64,000 bases of DNA from Acidobacteriaceae bacterium (GTDB lineage: Bacteria; Acidobacteriota; Terriglobia; Terriglobales; Acidobacteriaceae), in contig PLQW01000276.1 in NCBI GenBank assembly GCA_003160215.1, forward strand, positions 1-64,000. Reading direction: 5' to 3'. The translations under genes were made by a program, and so were the position numbers. Below the pieces are notes generated by a model, which did not search any database, was not told the origin of the DNA, and saw only the letters and a list, made by a program, of their open reading frames with translations. This document shows positions 38,138 through 47,061 of the stretch, one piece after another (the stretch's first letter is position 1; every line of letters starts with the position of its first letter).

Positions 38138-40033
38138 TTGCACATGCGCAAAGCTGTCCGCTTTTTTCCTCTCGTTCCAGCGATAATGCTCCTGATCCCT
38201 GTTATTTTCGGTTCCCTTATGAGTGCACAGACAAGTTCCGTTGCCACCCCGTCGCAGACCACAGCCCAACCAGGTACTCCCACGGTCGCCGAGGCGGAGG
38301 AGTTCATTCACCAGGCCGAGACGCGGCTCAACGATCTCACGGGGAAGGCCAGCCGCGCCGCGTGGGTGCAGTCGAACTTCATCACGGACGACACCGAGCA
38401 GATGGCGGCCGATGCCAACGAGGTGCTGATCGGCGCTACCACCGAGCTGGCCAAGCAGGCCACGCGCTACGACCACCTCAAGCTTTCCGACGAACTGACG
38501 CGCAAGATGCTGCTGTTGAAGCTTTCCGCCGCCGTACCCGCGCCCGCGCCGAACGATCCCAAGGAACTCGCCGAGATGGCGCGCATCGGAACTTCGCTCG
38601 AGGCCGACTACGGTAAGGGCAAGTACTGCCCCAAGACAGGCAAGCACGCCGGAGAATGTCTGGACATCACGGCCATTGAGCGCATCATGGCCAGCAGCAC
38701 CGATCCCGAAGAACTGAAGGACCTGTGGGTTGGCTGGCACACCATCTCCCCGCCCATGCGCAAGCGCTATGCGCGCTGGGTTGAACTCGGCAACAAGGGC
38801 GCTAAGGACATGGGCTTCAGCGATCTCGGCGCCATGTGGCGAGCGGGTTACGACATGACTCCCGACCAGTTCAGTGCCGACGTCGAACGGCTGTGGCAGC
38901 AAGTGAAGCCGCTGTACGATTCGCTGCACGCCTACGTACGCGCCAAATTGATCGAGAAATACGGTCCTACGGCGGTGGATGCCAACGGGATGATTCGCGC
39001 TGACCTGCTGGGCAATCCGTGGGCGCAGGAGTGGGGCAACATCTTTCCGCTGGTCGCGCCTCCACAGCAAAAGGAGCCGTACGACGTCACCGATTTATTG
39101 AAGGCAAAGAATGTCGATGCTATCGGCATGGTGAAGTACGGTGAAGGGTTTTTCACCTCGATGGGCTTTGCGCCGCTGCCCAAGACATTCTGGGAGCGCT
39201 CGCTGTTTGTGAAGCCGCGCGACCGTGACGTGGTCTGCCATGCCAGCGCATGGGACATCGATAACTTCGACGATCTCCGCCTGAAGATGTGCATCCAGGT
39301 CCGCGGCGAAGACTTCGTCACCGTGCACCACGAGCTGGGACACAACTTCTACCAGCGCGCCTATGAGAAGCAGCCCTTCCTCTTCAAGGGCGGCGCCAAT
39401 GACGGCTTCCATGAAGCCATCGGCGACACCATCGCGCTGGCCATCACCCCCGAATACCTCAACAAGGTTGGCCTGCTGGCGACGATCCCGCAAACCGACG
39501 ATACCGGCTACCTGCTGCGCATGGCGCTCGACAAAGTCGCGTTCCTGCCCTTCGGACTGCTGATCGATCAGTGGCGCTGGAAGGTGTTCAGCGGCCAGAT
39601 CAAGCCCGCCGACTACAACAAAGCTTGGTGGGAGATGCGCGAGAAGTATCAGGGAATCGCGCCGCCGGTGGCGCGCAGCGAGGCCGACTTCGATCCCGGC
39701 GCGAAGTATCACGTGCCGGCCAATGTGCCCTACACGCGGTATTTTCTGGCGCGGATTCTGCAGTTCCAGTTCTATCGCGCCATGTGCCGCGAGGCCGGCT
39801 TCAGCGGGCCGCTGTATCGCTGCTCGTTCTATGGCAACAAGGCTGCGGGAACCAAACTGAACGCCATGCTGGAGATGGGCCAGAGCAAGCCGTGGCCCGA
39901 CGCGCTCTACGTGCTGACCGGTGAGCGCCAGACCGATGCCGGTGCCATGATGGAGTACTTTGCACCGCTCAAACAGTGGCTCGACGAACAGAACAAAGGC
40001 AAGCAGGTGGGGTGGAAGAGCAGTAGCCAGTAG
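38138..40033 (+). CDS. Secreted M2-family (ACE-like) peptidyl-dipeptidase
   Basis: VHHELGHNFYQRAYEKQPFLFKGGANDGFHEAIGD zinc site; N-terminal signal. Confidence 0.93.
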   Translation: MHMRKAVRFFPLVPAIMLLIPVIFGSLMSAQTSSVATPSQTTAQPGTPTVAEAEEFIHQAETRLNDLTGKASRAAWVQSNFITDDTEQMAADANEVLIGATTELAKQATRYDHLKLSDELTRKMLLLKLSAAVPAPAPNDPKELAEMARIGTSLEADYGKGKYCPKTGKHAGECLDITAIERIMASSTDPEELKDLWVGWHTISPPMRKRYARWVELGNKGAKDMGFSDLGAMWRAGYDMTPDQFSADVERLWQQVKPLYDSLHAYVRAKLIEKYGPTAVDANGMIRADLLGNPWAQEWGNIFPLVAPPQQKEPYDVTDLLKAKNVDAIGMVKYGEGFFTSMGFAPLPKTFWERSLFVKPRDRDVVCHASAWDIDNFDDLRLKMCIQVRGEDFVTVHHELGHNFYQRAYEKQPFLFKGGANDGFHEAIGDTIALAITPEYLNKVGLLATIPQTDDTGYLLRMALDKVAFLPFGLLIDQWRWKVFSGQIKPADYNKAWWEMREKYQGIAPPVARSEADFDPGAKYHVPANVPYTRYFLARILQFQFYRAMCREAGFSGPLYRCSFYGNKAAGTKLNAMLEMGQSKPWPDALYVLTGERQTDAGAMMEYFAPLKQWLDEQNKGKQVGWKSSSQ

Positions 40034-40055
40034 TCAGTTGCCGGTTGTCAGTCGT
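40021..40055. repeat. Degenerate heptamer tandem repeat, 5 units
   Basis: cagtagc cagtagt cagttgc cggttgt cagtcgt; covers the last codons and stop of the M2 peptidase gene. Confidence 0.85.
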
Positions 40056-40105
40056 CATGGTTCCCACACTATCCGCTAACAGCAGGCGACCAAGGGTGGC
40101 CGGGT

Positions 40106-40136
40106 GCCCCACCCAAGCCGCTTTTGCTTGGGTGGG
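40106..40136. terminator. Strong hairpin, terminator-like
   Basis: CCCCACCCAAGC-cgctttt-GCTTGGGTGGGG. Confidence 0.55.
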
Positions 40137-40180
40137 GATTTGTCTTGAAGACTCCAGCGCCAGCAGAGGAGAGACGTGTC

Positions 40181-40423
40181 ATGCCCGTTGAACAGCAGCA
40201 CAGCGCAACGCACCGATTTGCCGTTATCTTCGAGAAGGAAGACGAAGGAGGATACCACGTATTTTGTCCGACGTTACCCGGTTGCCACACCCAAAGCGAA
40301 ACGGTCGAGGAGGGCATTCTTCGTATTCGCGAGGCGATTCAACTTTACGTAGATAGTCTGATCGAAGATGGGCTCTCAATCCCACCGATGTCTCAGGAAA
40401 TGCGAATTGAAACTGACGGCTGA
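40181..40423 (+). CDS. HicB-like antitoxin-type protein (no HicA recognised nearby)
   Basis: HRFAVIFEKEDEGGYHVFCPTLPGCHTQSETVEEGILRIREAIQLYVDSL. Confidence 0.85.
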   Translation: MPVEQQHSATHRFAVIFEKEDEGGYHVFCPTLPGCHTQSETVEEGILRIREAIQLYVDSLIEDGLSIPPMSQEMRIETDG

Positions 40424-40445
40424 TGGCTGACAACTGAGAGCTTGC
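40411..40445. repeat. Degenerate heptamer tandem repeat, 4-5 units
   Basis: aactgac ggctgat ggctgac aactgag agcttgc; overlaps the HicB stop codon. Confidence 0.75.
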
Positions 40446-40447
40446 CT

Positions 40448-40891
40448 CTAGCTCTGACCTGAAATCTTTAGCTTCAGCTCTTCGGGAATGCGGTCGCGAA
40501 TCTCTTCGGGAAGCTTCTCCAGCCCGCGGCGGGCGCCGAACAGAGCAACATCTTTCACCACCAGCGGAGCGGGAGTTGCGACGGCGACCAGCAGCCATAG
40601 CAGCATGGAGAGCAAAAACCCACCCAGCGCGCCGATTTCCAACAGAAACGCGTGGCTGGGTTTGAAGTGACGAATCACGCCATAGGCGAGGAGAAAAACG
40701 AACATGGATATCGAGGCAAGCGCCATGAGCCCGATATCGATGCCGCGATGCAGGCGCTGGCGCGAGTGGCAAAGCTCACACTCCGCCAAGTGCGCCTCGT
40801 AGTCGCCGCGCATTTCAGGAGCGAGACCAGAGATGTCGTAGCGCCATCCGGCAAGGATTTTGCCGATGACGCGGTCAGTACATTGTGCCAT
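40448..40891 (-). CDS. Membrane protein with N-terminal zinc-finger-like HxxxC..C motif
   Basis: YEAHLAECELCHSRQRLHRGID plus two TM segments; start inferred at MAQCTDRV. Confidence 0.7.
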   Translation of the reverse strand: MAQCTDRVIGKILAGWRYDISGLAPEMRGDYEAHLAECELCHSRQRLHRGIDIGLMALASISMFVFLLAYGVIRHFKPSHAFLLEIGALGGFLLSMLLWLLVAVATPAPLVVKDVALFGARRGLEKLPEEIRDRIPEELKLKISGQS

Positions 40892-40940
40892 CAATCTCGC
40901 CGAACCCTGCGCGCGCCGCAGCGGGCCCGCAGGGCGGAAA

Positions 40941-41744
40941 CTACAGTCGGACCGCAGGCAGCGGTTCATGCTGTGCCGCGAGCATCAATCGGTTGCGCAA
41001 CAAGCTGCGCTGCTCGCCCAGGGCACGTTCAGCCGTCATCCGGGCGATCTCCGGATGATTGTTCTTCTCCGAAAGGTGCGCCAGAATGAGGAACTCGGCA
41101 CCTCCATCATAGTCGCCGGTAAGGAATTCCGCGAGTTTACAGTTGGAGAGATGGCCGACCCGGCTCATCACGCGCTGCTTGACGCTCCACGGATATGGGC
41201 CGCCGCGCAGCATCTCAAGATCATGGTTCGACTCGATCATCAGCACGTGACAACCGCGCAGGTGATCGCGAACGCTGGCCGGCATATAGCCTAGGTCCGT
41301 GCAGATGCCGACTTTGATGCCGTCGCACCGGAAGGTGAATCCCACCGGGTCCTCGGCGTCATGAGGGATGGTGAACGGCTTCACTGTGATGTCGCCAATC
41401 TCGAAGGCGTGGCCGGAGTTGAATAGCTCCAGGCGATCGAGGGCGACGCGTTTCCCGGTGCTGTCGCGGGCAAATTTCTGGTACGCCTGATACGTCGCGC
41501 CGGTGATGTAGATGGGCACCTTCAGCCGCTTGGCCAGCACGCGCAGTCCACCGACATGGTCGCTATGCTCGTGGGTGACGAGGATGGCGTCAATCGCGGG
41601 CGCGTCTTCTCCGCAGAGCAGCATGCGTCGCAGCAGTTCGCGGCAGGAGAGACCGGCGTCCACCAGCAGCCGTGTGCGGGAACTGGAGACGACCGTGCAG
41701 TTGCCTCCGCTTCCGCTCGCCAGCACCGTGACCGACACCGCCAT
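40941..41744 (-). CDS. MBL-fold metallo-hydrolase (YycJ/WalJ-like)
   Basis: VTVLASGSGGNCTVV...ILVTHEHSDHVGGLRVLAKR. Confidence 0.9.
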   Translation of the reverse strand: MAVSVTVLASGSGGNCTVVSSSRTRLLVDAGLSCRELLRRMLLCGEDAPAIDAILVTHEHSDHVGGLRVLAKRLKVPIYITGATYQAYQKFARDSTGKRVALDRLELFNSGHAFEIGDITVKPFTIPHDAEDPVGFTFRCDGIKVGICTDLGYMPASVRDHLRGCHVLMIESNHDLEMLRGGPYPWSVKQRVMSRVGHLSNCKLAEFLTGDYDGGAEFLILAHLSEKNNHPEIARMTAERALGEQRSLLRNRLMLAAQHEPLPAVRL

Positions 41745-41802
41745 AATCGCGAGCATAGCGTGAACTCAGGGTTCGCGGTAGTAACAAAGTGGTTAACCAG
41801 GG

Positions 41803-41844
41803 CAGTTGTCAGTAGTCAGTAGCCAGAAGACAGTCGCTAGTCGC
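41803..41844. repeat. Degenerate heptamer tandem repeat, 6 units
   Basis: cagttgt cagtagt cagtagc cagaaga cagtcgc tagtcgc. Confidence 0.85.
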
Positions 41845-42080
41845 CAGCATTGAGGTCCACTTCTCCAAACTGTCATCCCGACCGAGGACTTTAGTCCGAG
41901 CGGAGGGACCTGCTGTTCGCGGCTCGTGAAATCATTCCTGTCTGAGATTCCTCCTCGAATTCCACAGCGCCCACATTTTTTTGTACAGGAATTTGCTCAG
42001 GAATCTTCCTCTACACCAGTTTTTTATCAACTGAGCCGTTGCGTGCGCTTGGTGTTTCTGTCTAACCTGATTGCACCCCG

Positions 42081-43451
42081 ATGGCAACCACCGACTACAG
42101 CCTGGAACGCGGACTTCCCGTCAGCATGGAGGCCGAGCGCTCGATCCTGGGCGCGATCCTACTGGACAACTCCCTCTACGATCAAGCCGCTGAAAATCTG
42201 ACGCCGGACGACTTCTCTCTGGACGCGCATCGCCGCGTTTATTCGCGCATGCGCGATCTGCAGGAGACCGGCCGTCCGGTGGACATGATCACGCTGGTCG
42301 AGGAGCTCGACCGCCGCAAAGAAGTGGAAGCGATCGGCGGCGTTGCGTACCTGTCGTCGCTGATCGATGGCGTGCCCGACCGGCCTTCGATCGAGCATTA
42401 CGTACGCATCGTGCGCAACAAGGCGCTGCTGCGCGGTCTCATCAACCTGGCGCAGAACGCCATCGCCGAAGCCATCGAGCACTCCGACGAGGCCGAGGAG
42501 GTGCTGGGACGCGCCGAGCAGGCCATCTTCCAGCTCTCGGAAAACCGCATTGGACAGGGGTTCATGAACATCCCGTCCATCATCAAAGGTTCGTTCGGCT
42601 CGCTGGAAGAGTTGTACGCGCGTGGCCAGGAAATTACCGGACTGGCGACGCACTACACGCAGCTCGACAAGCTGACCAGCGGGCTTCAGCCTTCGGATTT
42701 GATCATCATTGCCGCGCGTCCGTCGATGGGCAAGACCGCGCTGGCCATGAACATCGCCGAGAACGCGGCGGTGCTCGACGGCAAAGTGGTGGGCGTGTTC
42801 TCGCTGGAAATGTCACGCGAGGCGTTGCTGATGCGCATGTTGGCCTCGCACGCGCAAGTGGACTCCAAAGATTTGCGACAGGGCTTCCTCACCAAGGACG
42901 ACATGCGCAAGCTGACCCGCGCCACGGAACAACTCTCACATTCCAAGCTGTTCATCGACGATTCGCCGGGCATCTCCGTGAGCGAGATGCGCGCCAAGGC
43001 GCGCCGCTTGCGGCAGACGGAAGGTCTCGATTTGCTGATCGTAGATTACTTGCAGCTGATGTCGGCGGTGCCCATCGGCGGCAAGCGCTTCGAGAACCGG
43101 ACGCAGGAAGTCTCGGCCATCTCGCGGGGGCTGAAGGCGCTGGCCAAGGAGTTGAAGGTCCCGGTGGTCGCGCTGTCGCAGTTGAGCCGCGCCCCCGAGA
43201 GCCGGAGCGGCGATCATCGGCCGCAACTTTCCGATTTGCGCGAATCGGGCTCTATCGAGCAGGATGCCGATGTGGTCGCCTTCATCTTCCGCGAAGAGGT
43301 GTACAAGAAGGACGATCCCGACCTCGACGGCATCGCCGAACTCATCGTCGCCAAACAACGCAACGGTCCCACCGACATGATCAAGATGGCGTTCATCAAA
43401 CGGTACACGCGATTTGAAAACCTGGCGAAAGAGGGCGAGTTTAATCAGTGA
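42081..43451 (+). CDS. dnaB: Replicative DNA helicase DnaB
   Basis: PVSMEAERSILGAILLDNSLYD; ARPSMGKTALAMNIAENAA; LIVDYLQLMS; no intein seen. Confidence 0.97.
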   Translation: MATTDYSLERGLPVSMEAERSILGAILLDNSLYDQAAENLTPDDFSLDAHRRVYSRMRDLQETGRPVDMITLVEELDRRKEVEAIGGVAYLSSLIDGVPDRPSIEHYVRIVRNKALLRGLINLAQNAIAEAIEHSDEAEEVLGRAEQAIFQLSENRIGQGFMNIPSIIKGSFGSLEELYARGQEITGLATHYTQLDKLTSGLQPSDLIIIAARPSMGKTALAMNIAENAAVLDGKVVGVFSLEMSREALLMRMLASHAQVDSKDLRQGFLTKDDMRKLTRATEQLSHSKLFIDDSPGISVSEMRAKARRLRQTEGLDLLIVDYLQLMSAVPIGGKRFENRTQEVSAISRGLKALAKELKVPVVALSQLSRAPESRSGDHRPQLSDLRESGSIEQDADVVAFIFREEVYKKDDPDLDGIAELIVAKQRNGPTDMIKMAFIKRYTRFENLAKEGEFNQ

Positions 43452-43510
43452 ACCGCGAAATTTGGTCAGGAGTGAACATTACCAGTTGTAGCGGAACCGG
43501 GCTTGCCTGA

Positions 43511-44632
43511 ATGCTCGACATCTCAACGTTGACGAGTGCCGTAAAGGCAAAGGAGCGCACCGATCAATATGTGATCCTTGCGGCGTTGTTCGCCCTAGGG
43601 GCGCATGTCAAGTCTGTGACCGCGAAGCAGGTTACTGATTTGCTGAAGCTGCATTTGGGAGCAAAGGCCCCTGGTAATGTTAATGCTAGCCTACGTGCAT
43701 ACAAGACGTACGTGACCCCGACGGACAAAGGCCCACCTCTGCGCTGGTCCTTGACCGAAAAGGGTTTGGAACACCTTCGGTCTCTAAGTGGCCTTGCTCT
43801 GTCTACCGCCTCAGACGCGGAGAGCTTCAAGTCGGACGTAGGCATTATCTGCGCGCTTGAGTACCCAGAGCTCGCGGCTGTCCTGAAAGTGCTTGGTGGG
43901 GCAGGGGCTTGGACGGAAGTCGGCGATGCACGCCATACACACGTTTATCGTGAAATCACCATGGTAACTGCAAGCGGTGCAAAGCTGCGAGTGGTGGCTA
44001 CTGCCGCTACGTCCATGGGACTCACTGCGGCCGCCATCGCAACCACGCAACTCGTGCTCCAATTTCGCCCTCGACTTGTCGCCATGATTGGGATAGCCGC
44101 TGGAACACGCTCCGGCGGCAAGCAGTTCGGAGACGTACTGGTTGCGGACCCAAGCGTTGATTACAACTCTGGCAAGGTGGTTTTCGCAGATGGAATTCGC
44201 GAGTTCCAACCAGATCCATACCCGATTGGGCTCAATCCCCGACTTCGAAGTGTCCTGCAAAAGTATCGCGGCACGCACACATTATTTGCAGAGATCCGCA
44301 ACCGCTGGACTGGCGCCGTGCCCAGCGGAGCCAATCGCCTCCACGTAGGCCCTGTGGGCGCTGCCGATCAGGTTATTGACGACCCGACGCGTGTCCTTGA
44401 GATCCAGAAGAACTGGCGTAAGCTGATCGGCGTAGAGATGGAAACGTACGGGGTATACCGGGCGGTTCATGAGTCGCCTGAACCGAAACCCCGCGCCGCG
44501 TCTTTCAAAGCTGTTTGCGATTTCGCGGCAGAGAAGTCGGATTCCTGGCAGGAGTTCGCAGCCTTCATGGCGGCGGAGTTTGCAATCGAATTCTTGAGGC
44601 GCGAATGGGCCACACTGTGGCCAGTAAATTGA
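43511..44632 (+). CDS. Winged-helix-like domain fused to nucleoside phosphorylase (PNP_UDP-type) domain
   Basis: N-terminus VTAKQVTDLLKLHLGAKAPGNVNASLRAYK...WSLTEKGLEHLRSL; C-terminus DVGIICALEYPELAAVL, MIGIAAGTRSGGKQFGDVLVAD, IGVEMETYGVYRAV, AVCDFAAEKSDSWQEFAAFMAAEFAIEFL. Confidence 0.8.
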   Translation: MLDISTLTSAVKAKERTDQYVILAALFALGAHVKSVTAKQVTDLLKLHLGAKAPGNVNASLRAYKTYVTPTDKGPPLRWSLTEKGLEHLRSLSGLALSTASDAESFKSDVGIICALEYPELAAVLKVLGGAGAWTEVGDARHTHVYREITMVTASGAKLRVVATAATSMGLTAAAIATTQLVLQFRPRLVAMIGIAAGTRSGGKQFGDVLVADPSVDYNSGKVVFADGIREFQPDPYPIGLNPRLRSVLQKYRGTHTLFAEIRNRWTGAVPSGANRLHVGPVGAADQVIDDPTRVLEIQKNWRKLIGVEMETYGVYRAVHESPEPKPRAASFKAVCDFAAEKSDSWQEFAAFMAAEFAIEFLRREWATLWPVN

Positions 44633-44647
44633 TAGGTTGGAGGACTT

Positions 44648-45289
44648 ATGACAAAGCAGGATACTACGGTAGACGAGGAGATCGCCGCAATCAGCAATGT
44701 ATATGCCGCTCTAAAGGAACTCGAACCGGAGGCTCAAGCTCGAGTGTTGAAATACGTAGCCGAAAAGCTGAAAATTCGCGATTCAATGCTCGGCGACGAT
44801 GCGGCATCACGTCAAGAAAGATCCGAAGATACATCCAAGGATAGGAAGGACGAAGGCGCGACAGAACGCAGAGAGGACGCAAGCGAGGAACTCGAAGGAA
44901 TCAGCCCGATTGCCAAGAAATGGATGGCTCGGAACGGGCTCGAGCCAAAGAAACTTTCAACAATTTTTAGTCTCGGTGTTGACGAAATCGACTTGATTGC
45001 GAAAACTGTGCCTGGGAAAAATAAAAAAGATAAAATGCACAATGTTTTCCTGCTGAAGGGAGTGGCGGCCTACGTTGGAACCGGCGTCGCCCGTTTCACG
45101 CATGAGCAGGTAAAGGAAACTTGTTTGCACTATAATGCGTTCGACGCTAACAACTTCATCTACAACTTCAAGAGCCTAGCGGGAGAGTTGTCAGGGAGCA
45201 AGGACACGGGGTATACGCTGACCGCCCGCGGCCTCACGAGCGCTACTGAACTAGTAAAAAGCATGTCCCAGACGGATACTGGCGACTAA
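44648..45289 (+). CDS. Uncharacterised partner protein with C-terminal winged-helix-like domain
   Basis: Helical N-terminus IAAISNVYAALKELEPEAQARVLKYVAEKL, charged linker, C-terminal VFLLKGVAAYVGTGVARFTHEQVKETCLHYNAFDANNFIYNFKSL...YTLTARGLTSATELVKSM; starts 15 nt after the upstream stop. Confidence 0.75.
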   Translation: MTKQDTTVDEEIAAISNVYAALKELEPEAQARVLKYVAEKLKIRDSMLGDDAASRQERSEDTSKDRKDEGATERREDASEELEGISPIAKKWMARNGLEPKKLSTIFSLGVDEIDLIAKTVPGKNKKDKMHNVFLLKGVAAYVGTGVARFTHEQVKETCLHYNAFDANNFIYNFKSLAGELSGSKDTGYTLTARGLTSATELVKSMSQTDTGD

Positions 45290-45396
45290 AAAGCTCCTCC
45301 GCTCAACCCGCACTGAGCGCCATTCACCGCACAGACCCACATCTTCATTGGGTTAGGCGCGACTGCGCCTCGTTCGCTTCGGTATAGTTCTAGTAG

Positions 45397-46515
45397 ATGC
45401 GAGAACGTTACCGCCGCTGGATGCACGACTGGGAAGCGCGAATGACCACCCGCGACAACAATCGCGTGGTGAGGCCATTCGAATGGGGCCCTGAATGGGC
45501 GAGCCGCTGGCCCAGCTTGGAGAACTTCCCTCCGCCGCAGGACCAGAGCGACAAAGCCGCGATGCTGGCTTACTGGTCGGCAGCTAACGATCACATCGTC
45601 ACCAACAGCGATCAGTTTTACGCCTACAAGGTCCCATCGGATTTTCGGCTGGAAAAGCGCAAGGTCGAACTCTTCCACACCGGCAGCGACGCTCCCAGGA
45701 AGCAACCGAAGGACGAACTCGGCACCTACCTGCGCTTCACCTCGCCGGTGGAGTTGCCGTATCCCGAGAACAATTGCATGAACGCGCGCTGGTTTCCGGC
45801 GCGAGGGCGGCGAGCGGTGATAGTCATTCCACAGTGGAACGCCGACGGCGTTAGCCAAAACGCGCTGTGCCGCATTTTCAATTTGCTGGGCATCTCGGCG
45901 TTACGCATGAGCATGCCCTACCATGACATCCGCCGCCCGGCGGGGCTGACGCGCGCCGACTACGCGGTTTCCGCCAACATCGGGCGCACGATTGACGCCA
46001 CGCGGCAAGGCATCATCGACATTCGTTGCTGCCTCGACTGGCTGCAGCAGCGCGGCTACGCGCGGCTGGGCCTGGTGGGAACCAGCCTGGGCTCCTGTTA
46101 CGCATTTATCGCGGCTGCCCACGACGCGCGCGTCAGCGTCAATGTCTTCAACCATGCTTCGACGTCGTTCGGCGACGTGACCTGGACGGGACAATCGACC
46201 CGCCACATCCGGCAGGGAATCGAGAGCGTGCTGACCCAGGACGAGCTGCGCCAGGTCTGGCTGTCCATCAGTCCGATCGTGTACTTCGACAAGTTCGAGC
46301 GCTGGCCGAAAAAGTCGCTGATGATCTATGGCCGCTACGACCTGACGTTTCTGCCGGAATTCTCCGCGCAGGCGGCAGGCGAATTCCTGCGCCGCGGGCT
46401 CGACACCACCATCAAGGCGCTGCCGTGCGGACACTACTCCCTCGGCGAGAGCCCCTACAAGTACATGGACGCCTGGCACATTTCGCGCTTCCTCGCAAAA
46501 GCGTTTGCCGGGTAG
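45397..46515 (+). CDS. Alpha/beta hydrolase (ABHD18-like)
   Basis: RRAVIVIPQWNADGVSQNALCRIFNLLGISALRMSMPYHD...GLVGTSLGSCYAF...ALPCGHYSLGESPYKY. Confidence 0.82.
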   Translation: MRERYRRWMHDWEARMTTRDNNRVVRPFEWGPEWASRWPSLENFPPPQDQSDKAAMLAYWSAANDHIVTNSDQFYAYKVPSDFRLEKRKVELFHTGSDAPRKQPKDELGTYLRFTSPVELPYPENNCMNARWFPARGRRAVIVIPQWNADGVSQNALCRIFNLLGISALRMSMPYHDIRRPAGLTRADYAVSANIGRTIDATRQGIIDIRCCLDWLQQRGYARLGLVGTSLGSCYAFIAAAHDARVSVNVFNHASTSFGDVTWTGQSTRHIRQGIESVLTQDELRQVWLSISPIVYFDKFERWPKKSLMIYGRYDLTFLPEFSAQAAGEFLRRGLDTTIKALPCGHYSLGESPYKYMDAWHISRFLAKAFAG

Positions 46516-46559
46516 GGGCTCACATCCTTACCTGCACCCCTCGCGCTACAATGTTGGCG

Positions 46560-47024
46560 ATGAAGATTGCATTGGGATCGGACCACGCCGGCTTCGAGCT
46601 GAAAGAGAAGATCAAGCAGAAGCTTTCCGCGCAAGGCGTCGCAGTTGACGATCGCGGCACCGACTCGACCGCCTCGTGCGACTATCCCGACTTCGCGCGC
46701 GCCGTAGCCGAAGAGGTCGCCGCGCACGGAGCCGAGCTGGGCATCCTGGTGTGCAGCACGGGAATCGGCATGTCGATCGCCGCCAACAAGGTCCCTGGAA
46801 TTCGCGCAGCCAAAGTGGACACCGAGTTTGAAGCCGAGCGGTCGCGCGAACACAATGACGCCAATGTGCTGACGCTGGGAGCCTCGGTGATCGACCAAGA
46901 TGCAGCCTTTAAGATCGTGGACAAATGGCTGGCTACGAGGTTCGCGGGAGGCCGGCACGAGCGGCGCGTGGAAAAAATCGCGGCCATCGAGCGCGAAGAC
47001 GAGGGGCGGGCGGCAAAGGCGTGA
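46560..47024 (+). CDS. rpiB: Ribose-5-phosphate isomerase B
   Basis: MKIALGSDHAGFELKEKIKQKL...LVCSTGIGMSIAANKVPGIRAA...EHNDANVLTLGA. Confidence 0.93.
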   Translation: MKIALGSDHAGFELKEKIKQKLSAQGVAVDDRGTDSTASCDYPDFARAVAEEVAAHGAELGILVCSTGIGMSIAANKVPGIRAAKVDTEFEAERSREHNDANVLTLGASVIDQDAAFKIVDKWLATRFAGGRHERRVEKIAAIEREDEGRAAKA

Positions 47025-47061
47025 TGCAACCGACATCGGTAGACAGGATGGATTGATTTTA

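Noticed and set aside
37937-39070. 377-aa minus-strand ORF
   Set aside because: Antisense of the serS end and M2 peptidase; no domain recognised.
42081-43451. Intein in dnaB
   Set aside because: The Walker A and DnaB-family motifs are contiguous and the length (456 aa) is normal.
43511-44632. Housekeeping MTA/SAH nucleosidase
   Set aside because: The extra N-terminal winged-helix-like domain, the larger size and the partner gene make the simple housekeeping call less likely, though it is not excluded.
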